Assembly: GCA_010093485.1 (NCBI GenBank)
Contig: MU001493.1
Location: forward strand, 777,599 to 841,598
Length of the DNA: 64,000 nucleotides
Direction of reading: 5' to 3'
Origin: Karstenula rhodostoma CBS 690.94
Taxonomy: Eukaryota > Ascomycota > Dothideomycetes > Pleosporales > Didymosphaeriaceae
Positions 58,517 to 64,000 of this stretch are shown here, piece after piece. The translations under genes were made by a program, and so were the position numbers. The first letter of the stretch is position 1; each line of letters begins with the position of its first letter. Under the pieces are notes generated by a model that ran no database searches, had not been told where the DNA came from, and saw only the letters and a program-made list of their open reading frames with translations.

Positions 58517-59647
58517 ATGCCTCTTCCTTTCGGTGTATACAGAGCGGACCACGTAGGCTCTTTCCTGCGTCCCAAGACCGTGCTCGACGCCCGCGAAGCC
58601 GTCGCAAACGAGAAGTCAGACACCACCGAGCTTCGCAAAGTCGAGGACGCCGCCGTCGCAGACGTCGCCCAGAAGCAGATCGAGAATGGCCTGCGTTCCG
58701 TGACCGACGGCGAGTTCCGCCGCGCATACTTCCACCTCGACTTCCTCCAGCATCTGGAGGGCATCGAGATCAAGGGCCAGACGGGCCTTATCCGCCCGCA
58801 CGGCTTCTCGCCGCCCGTTCTCGCGGTCACTGGCAAGCTCGGCCACCCCAAGCCCATCCAGGTCGAGGACTTCAAGTTCCTCGAGGAGCAGATCAAGAAG
58901 CAGGGCGGCGGTGCCACCACAAAGGTGTGCATCCCGTCTCCCACAATGGTGCACTTCCGCGGCGGTCGCGCCAGCATCGACATCGAGGCGTACCCAGATC
59001 TCGACGAGTTCTTCGAGGACCTCGCGCGCGTTTATCAGGAGGAGCTCGACAGCCTGTACAAAGCCGGCTGCCGCTTCGTGCAGCTCGACGACACCAACCT
59101 CGCGTACCTCTGCGACCCAGACATGCGCAAGCAGGCCGAAGACCGCAACGAGGACCTCGCCACCCTTCCCCGCAAATACGCCGCCCTAATCAACGCCGCC
59201 ATCTCCAAGCGTCCCGCCGACATGAAAATCGGCATCCACCTCTGCCGCGGCAACTACCGCAGCAAATGGTTCGCATCTGGCGGCTACGAACCCGTCGCCG
59301 AAGTCCTCTTCAAAGAGCTCAACGTCGACGCGTACTTTTTGGAATACGACGACGCGCGGTCTGGCGACTTCAAGCCGCTGCGCCACCTCCCCGAACACAA
59401 GGTCGTTGTGCTTGGCCTGATGAGCTCGAAGAAGGCGGGCTTGGACGACAAGGCAGAGATCGTTGAGCGGCTAAAGCAGGCGGCGGAGATTGCGCCAAAG
59501 GGGCTCGAGCAGCTGTGTTTGAGCCACCAGTGTGGGTTTAGCAGCACGGTTGAAGGTAACGAGTTGAGTGAGGAGGAGCAGTGGGCGAAGGTCAGGCTGA
59601 ATGTGGAGATTGCGAATGAGGTTTGGGGAAAGGAGTTGAGTAAATAG
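58517..59647 (+). CDS. MetE-like protein (cobalamin-independent methionine synthase C-terminal fold)
   Basis: Single exon, 376 residues, with strongly GC-biased third positions suggesting high expression. Opening ADHVGSFLRP and VTDGEFRR are shared with the bacterial YxjG/YxjH group of short MetE homologues. CIPSPTM, FVQLDDTNLAYL and the zinc-site segments GIHLCRGN and LSHQCGFSST (His, Cys, Cys ligands) are in place. It has only the C-terminal barrel of MetE (full fungal Met6 is about 765 residues). It probably transfers a methyl group from a small donor to a thiol; donor and acceptor are unknown. The start follows GATAACAAG, and no upstream Met is in frame nearby. Confidence 0.88.
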   Translation: MPLPFGVYRADHVGSFLRPKTVLDAREAVANEKSDTTELRKVEDAAVADVAQKQIENGLRSVTDGEFRRAYFHLDFLQHLEGIEIKGQTGLIRPHGFSPPVLAVTGKLGHPKPIQVEDFKFLEEQIKKQGGGATTKVCIPSPTMVHFRGGRASIDIEAYPDLDEFFEDLARVYQEELDSLYKAGCRFVQLDDTNLAYLCDPDMRKQAEDRNEDLATLPRKYAALINAAISKRPADMKIGIHLCRGNYRSKWFASGGYEPVAEVLFKELNVDAYFLEYDDARSGDFKPLRHLPEHKVVVLGLMSSKKAGLDDKAEIVERLKQAAEIAPKGLEQLCLSHQCGFSSTVEGNELSEEEQWAKVRLNVEIANEVWGKELSK

Positions 59648-60299
59648 AGGGTTTGCTGGGGAGTCGTTAAAGTAGGGGGAGATGGGAGGGGTATATCGCG
59701 AGGTTAAGTGTGCTGCGGAGATTGTCGCACTGCATGGGGATGAGGGCTGGTTGGCCTTGGGGCTGGCGGCGAATTAGAGCGACAGCTCGTTCGCATTCAA
59801 CAACATCTATCTATATAAAAAAGCATTGAGATAAATCAACTTGTCGAAAACTATTTGGAGAGTAACGGAATTGTGTGTGCCTGGACGGCGCGAGGTGCAT
59901 CGAATCGTCAGCGCGAGACGTATTGTTGTGCGGGTCATTGATTGAGTTATCAATGTGCTTGAGTTGCATCGAGCGGACTACGCCGGTCTTTTCTGCTGGC
60001 TGGTGAGACACAATATTATCCTTCGGCTGTCTTGCATATGCTATCAAGCAACGCTTGTGTTAAGTTGTATGGATTGACGAGGGCCTTGAGTAAGTGTGTT
60101 AGTTTAGTAGCTATGAAATCTAAGCCCATGCACTTGATAGAAAGAAATTCGGCCGGGTTGAGAAGAGTGTAGAAGGTGCAATGAACGACCGACTAAATAG
60201 CCGGAAATGATTGTTGTGGTTCGGAAATTGCATCTGCTCACCCAGTCTAAAGACTCTAAACTGAACTGACTATAGCTATGTACATGCCAATTGCAGTAT
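59648..60299. other. Intergenic between convergent genes
   Basis: 652 bp of 3' flanks. ORFs (59811-60047, 60104-60364, minus strand) have no motif. Confidence 0.55.
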
Positions 60300-61245
60300 T
60301 CAAGATGTGATGGCAAAGAACTTGAGCAGTACAGGCTCCACTGGCGGTGCAATATGACCCACACCCTGTCCGATGTATCCGACCAGTTGATTCGAATCGC
60401 CGTAGATCATCTGCGTGTACGCAGTGCCCTCCTCCACGCCACTTCCAGTCTTATTTGCTGTATTCGTAACTCCGAGCACCTTGGACCACTGCTTGAGCTG
60501 TTCATAGGCGCACTGAGGACGGACAAGAGTGTCAGCGAGACCATGCGCAACCAAGAAGCGAGGTCGTTTCCCGGTATAGCCAGGGTACGCGTTGTACACG
60601 AACTTAGCCCAGTCGTCCGCGGTATGTGTGAGACCTTGCGCACAGGTTTGGTTTGCGCCAAACGGCGTGGGTTCGCTCTTGGAGCCCGCGCAGCAGCCGA
60701 ACGCGACGCCGGAGTAGGCCGCACCGGCTGCGAATACATCGGGGTAGGAGCCCACCATGACGTTGGACATCATAGCACCGGAAGATCCGCCCATGACGAA
60801 AACCTTGGACTTGTCACCGTTGTACTTGTTCAGTGTGTAGTTGACCATGCTGATGATGCCGAGGGCGTCCCCGTTGCCGCCGTGTGTAAGAGACCCGGCG
60901 TTGTTGACATCCCAGCAGCTGGAGTATTTCGTCGTCTGGGGGTAGATAAGGATGAATCCATTGCTCTCTGAATACGATGGCAACTTAGTGTGGCTGTACC
61001 ATTCAGAAGCGGTCCCGCCACACGGATGAAGCTTTGAACTTCGTGAGTTTTAGTTCAACACATCGGGAGGAAAATGAGAAACGTACAGCAACAATGATGG
61101 CGGGGTTCGTGGCCACCTTGGCTGGGACGGATATATACATCTGGATGCCAGTTGGGTTTGTGCCAAACCCAGTCACCTGCTGCAAAGCTCCGAGCACTCC
61201 CCCAACGCAGGCCGACAGGCCGAGAACGGACTCCAGTACTCTCAT
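60300..61245 (-). CDS. Secreted CE1-family esterase (acetylxylan/feruloyl esterase type)
   Basis: Two exons (61245-61087 and 61031-60300) give 296 residues. Signal peptide about 1-20 (LGLSACVGGVLGA). The splice restores IIVALHPCGGTASEW, the oxyanion region of this family. The nucleophile elbow is GGSSGAM (Ser136). HGLADTLVRP supplies the acid residue and GVGHIAPP the His, completing a Ser-Asp-His triad. Several Cys pairs (HPCGG...SSCW, FGCCAG, NQTCAQG) fit disulfides of extracellular enzymes. Likely it removes acetyl or feruloyl groups from plant xylan outside the cell. There is no carbohydrate-binding module, unlike some longer relatives. Confidence 0.92.
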
Positions 61246-64000
61246 GGTGTTTGCTGTGTGTCGAAGGATTGCTTACTTTGCTCAAGAAACTGCTCTGCGG
61301 AGATCATCTTGTAAAGCGACCTTCAGGAGCCTTTTACATGCACTCCACATTTCCGCCGAACCTGGAACAAATTTGAGTGCAATAACTAGCATCCTCCCAT
61401 AATGTGCTTCACGCCCGATGTTTTGGCTAAGAGTTTGGTCTAAAGCCACTTTGGAAGAACGTCGCACGCATTCCGAGATTTTTGACATAAGCTATGCTAG
61501 AAGTGAAGAGTTTAAAAATACCGCTGTATCAATGGTGGAAAACGATGAGGTATTAGCGCTTTAGGCTGTTGTGACGAAAAAGTAAATAAATTTGGGGGAA
61601 AGTAAATTGCACCCCAACATGTTTCCCCAGACGGCAGCTCAGTTCGGGATCTGCACCCTTTACGACTGGTGCTCGGTAGCCTGGTACGGCAGCCGCGGAA
61701 TTAACCGACAACCTGGCCCGAAATTAACTGGGCAGTCCGGTACCCTGTGTCGGCAACGGTTCCATTGGAGGACCGTGAAGCTATACGCATGTTCGATTTG
61801 CATTTGTAGACGCCCACCGACGCCCACCTATACTAGAACACGATGCGACATTTCTAAACGTCACAATGGCTAAGATGAGCAAGCGACCGACGCAAAGGTA
61901 CGCCCTGAGATGTCGGTCGTGTGATGTTCGCAGCATTGCAGTGCTAGGACGAAACTGCGTCGCTGTCTTGTGATATAACGCATCCCGTCTCGGCGCTGTC
62001 ACTTCATTAGCCCCCAAATAACATATCCCTTCTATCTCCAAAATGACATCGTCATTCGGTCGCTAAACCTCTACAGTCGTACGTCTGTATAATTTAGCGC
62101 TACGTCTTTCTAGGCTTTTGTGTTATGGTATTCACGAGTTGTCTCCAGTGATACATGTCCGTGAAGAATACGGTCAATCTGATGCGGTCAGTCTAAGGGA
62201 AGTTAGTACAACATTGAGTTTGCGAGCCTTATTGAACCCACGAGATTCGCAACACCGAGCTTAGCGAGCTGCTACATTTTTTAGAAGGCTTGTTCAATGC
62301 GCGGTAAGGCGACCGGGGCGAGCGTTGTGTTAGAAGGATAGAATCCGCGCATGCCTGGAACTTGGTGAGATTCACGTCGTATCAAAGACAAGGCATGTAC
62401 ACTGATCAGATATGTACAGGATGTTTCCAGCTTTAATCATCAAACTCCATGGTCCGCTTGCCTTGAATAGTTGGCCTGGAATATATACTTCTACACGAGC
62501 GGTGACGTGTAATTTGGGGTAGCTTGACCAAAAGCAAGGCCAAGGCCAACGACAAGACGACAGAGATGTTGCAAAACTTCATTTGTGGGACAACAAACGG
62601 GGCAACAAGCGTTGCTGCCTACCTACTTACAACACTTCATTTTGTGTTACTATTGAGCGGCAGTTGCAGTCCAAGTTTTTTTCTATCACTTTATGGGGAC
62701 CACTTTGTGGTTCGTGTCAACAATCAGAAAACTACAATCTTCCTCACTGCCCGTTCATAGAGCACTACAGGAGAGGCGAGACGGTAACCGGCATTGCGTT
62801 CTTCGTCCACGCCTTGATGTCGTGGCTTGTAACCAAGTCGTGGTTTGGGTTGATGCTCGGAGATGGGCTATCAGAAACGGGGGTTTTAACTGCATGAAGT
62901 CGTATGCTTGGCAAGACGTCATACCTTCAAGGTCCGACGTAGGTCACGTGCACTATTCGCTCCCCAGCTCATCCTTCTCAACGCATGGGTAGACTTGACC
63001 TACAACGCCCTTGATTGATATCAAAAATCTTACACCCAGGGGAATTTCCCGACAGACTGCATGATGCCCAAGAACAGGAGGCCGTTGCTCTCTTTGTATA
63101 GCTACCTGTATCGGCATCGGTCCATAACACGAGCGCACCCCTAGTAGAGACAGACAGTGGCCCAAAGCCTACGTGAAGCGTAAGCGCGACGGCACCTTGT
63201 ATGAGCAGAGTTCGAGACCACGTCCGCATTGGGGCATCGCCGTATAGACAAGACCAAATGCATTCACCGTTGTCCTAGTATCGTGCAACTTCACTGGGAC
63301 ATACAATGAAAGACTACAGATCATCTTGCATGGGCTAATGAGAGACGTAGGTACCTCAACCACGACATGTACGAGCATTCCCGGGATTTCTTTTTCGAAA
63401 AGCCGATGAATGGCTTACAGCACATTCACTGGATTATTCCACCGCCTTGCACAAGACAATACGTCTCAACTGCGCCAGTAGGTAACATATGTCGCTCCCG
63501 TCCCGAAACCTTCCAGTAGCGAGTGTATATCTCAACGCCATGCCTGTCCCCGCGAGCAGCTTGAGCCGTCCTAGATTCAGACGACGAGCTTTTCACGACT
63601 CGACACACGTTGTTAGGTCCATCCGAGACGTTCCAATAGCGTTTTTCCAGAAATGTCAACCTGGGATCTTGTAGGCCCACCTCGCAACCAATGACGAATG
63701 TGATTATATCTCTCAGTCCCCAGGATGCTTCATTGCTGGATGACGGAGAAAGAGAAGAGCCATCTCCGAGCTACGAAACAGCAGGATCTGGACGGTGAAG
63801 ATTGAAGACATGCTTGATCCCCTTGCATTCGTGTGGATGCGTTACGTCGCACGTCCACGACGAGCATGCTGACGTGGCCTTTCTTCGGGAACTTATCCGT
63901 CCAATGGCAACCTGCACACTTTCTTTCAACTGTAGTAGATCCAGGCGACGTGATAAAATGTACTGTTCTGCGGCTTTGTAGACACTCTGAGCAGAGTTTT
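61246..64000. other. Right-end region, no gene recognised
   Basis: 2.75 kb with only short ORFs on both strands, none with a recognisable domain. A second copy of the family 3 repeat lies at about 62637-62729. The first 200 bp hold the esterase promoter. A gene cut by the right edge cannot be excluded. Confidence 0.5.
62637..62729 (+). repeat. Family 3 repeat, second copy
   Basis: Contains TTTTGTGTTACTA, about 50 unmatched bases, then ACTTTGTGGTTCGTGTCAAC continuing into AATCAGAA. Both outer parts match the reverse complement of 28724-28801; the 28 bp part has a single T/C difference. No clear target duplication was found here. Confidence 0.55.

Noticed and set aside
61592..61873. Plus-strand ORF in the right-end region
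   Set aside because: No motif and no splice-consistent extension.

Overview
The window is nuclear DNA of a filamentous ascomycete (Pezizomycotina; Dothideomycetes is my best guess). The evidence is genes with several 45-80 nt GT-AG introns, fungus-specific families (RTA1, Zn2Cys6 and bZIP factors, HET and NACHT proteins, DUF7025-type AAA ATPases, coilin-like DUF7357), and a 19 kb A+T block that carries the signature of repeat-induced point mutation (RIP: CpA to TpA). All exon models were built by eye from splice sites and reading frame; each closes in frame, but none is backed by transcript data.

Layout. 1-3530: the C-terminal end of a fungal transcription factor and an RTA1-type membrane protein. 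3531-22861: a gene-less, heavily RIP-mutated block. Inside it a full-length Ty1/copia retrotransposon (4212-17053, 286 bp LTRs, 5 bp target duplication) was invaded by a second copy in the opposite orientation (7462-12993), by a 1.45 kb insert, and by two short elements with long target-site duplications. Its right part holds tandem purine-rich repeats. 22862-29600: a bZIP gene beside the block, then a gene-poor stretch with a MITE-like palindrome, a tRNA-like relic, a short inserted repeat and a broken amino-acid permease gene.

29603-40595: a divergent pair. On the minus strand is a 12-exon AAA ATPase. On the plus strand is a predicted 2413-residue NLR-like protein: degenerate SERAC1-type hydrolase, NACHT, acidic linker, ZZ zinc finger, then HET. 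This unusual architecture is the most striking thing in the window and points to non-self recognition or regulated cell death.

41063-45952: a compact amino-sugar cluster. A hexokinase-family kinase (probably for GlcNAc) is divergent from a Zn2Cys6 factor, which is convergent with glucosamine-6-phosphate deaminase. A CGGTCAAA...CCGG motif lies in both promoter regions. 46905-54360: an APC permease, a conserved secreted protein, a His-rich cupin and an anion-symporter-type MFS transporter. 55510-61245: a coilin-like protein, a small hypothetical gene, a MetE-like protein and a secreted CE1-type esterase. 61246-64000: no gene recognised.
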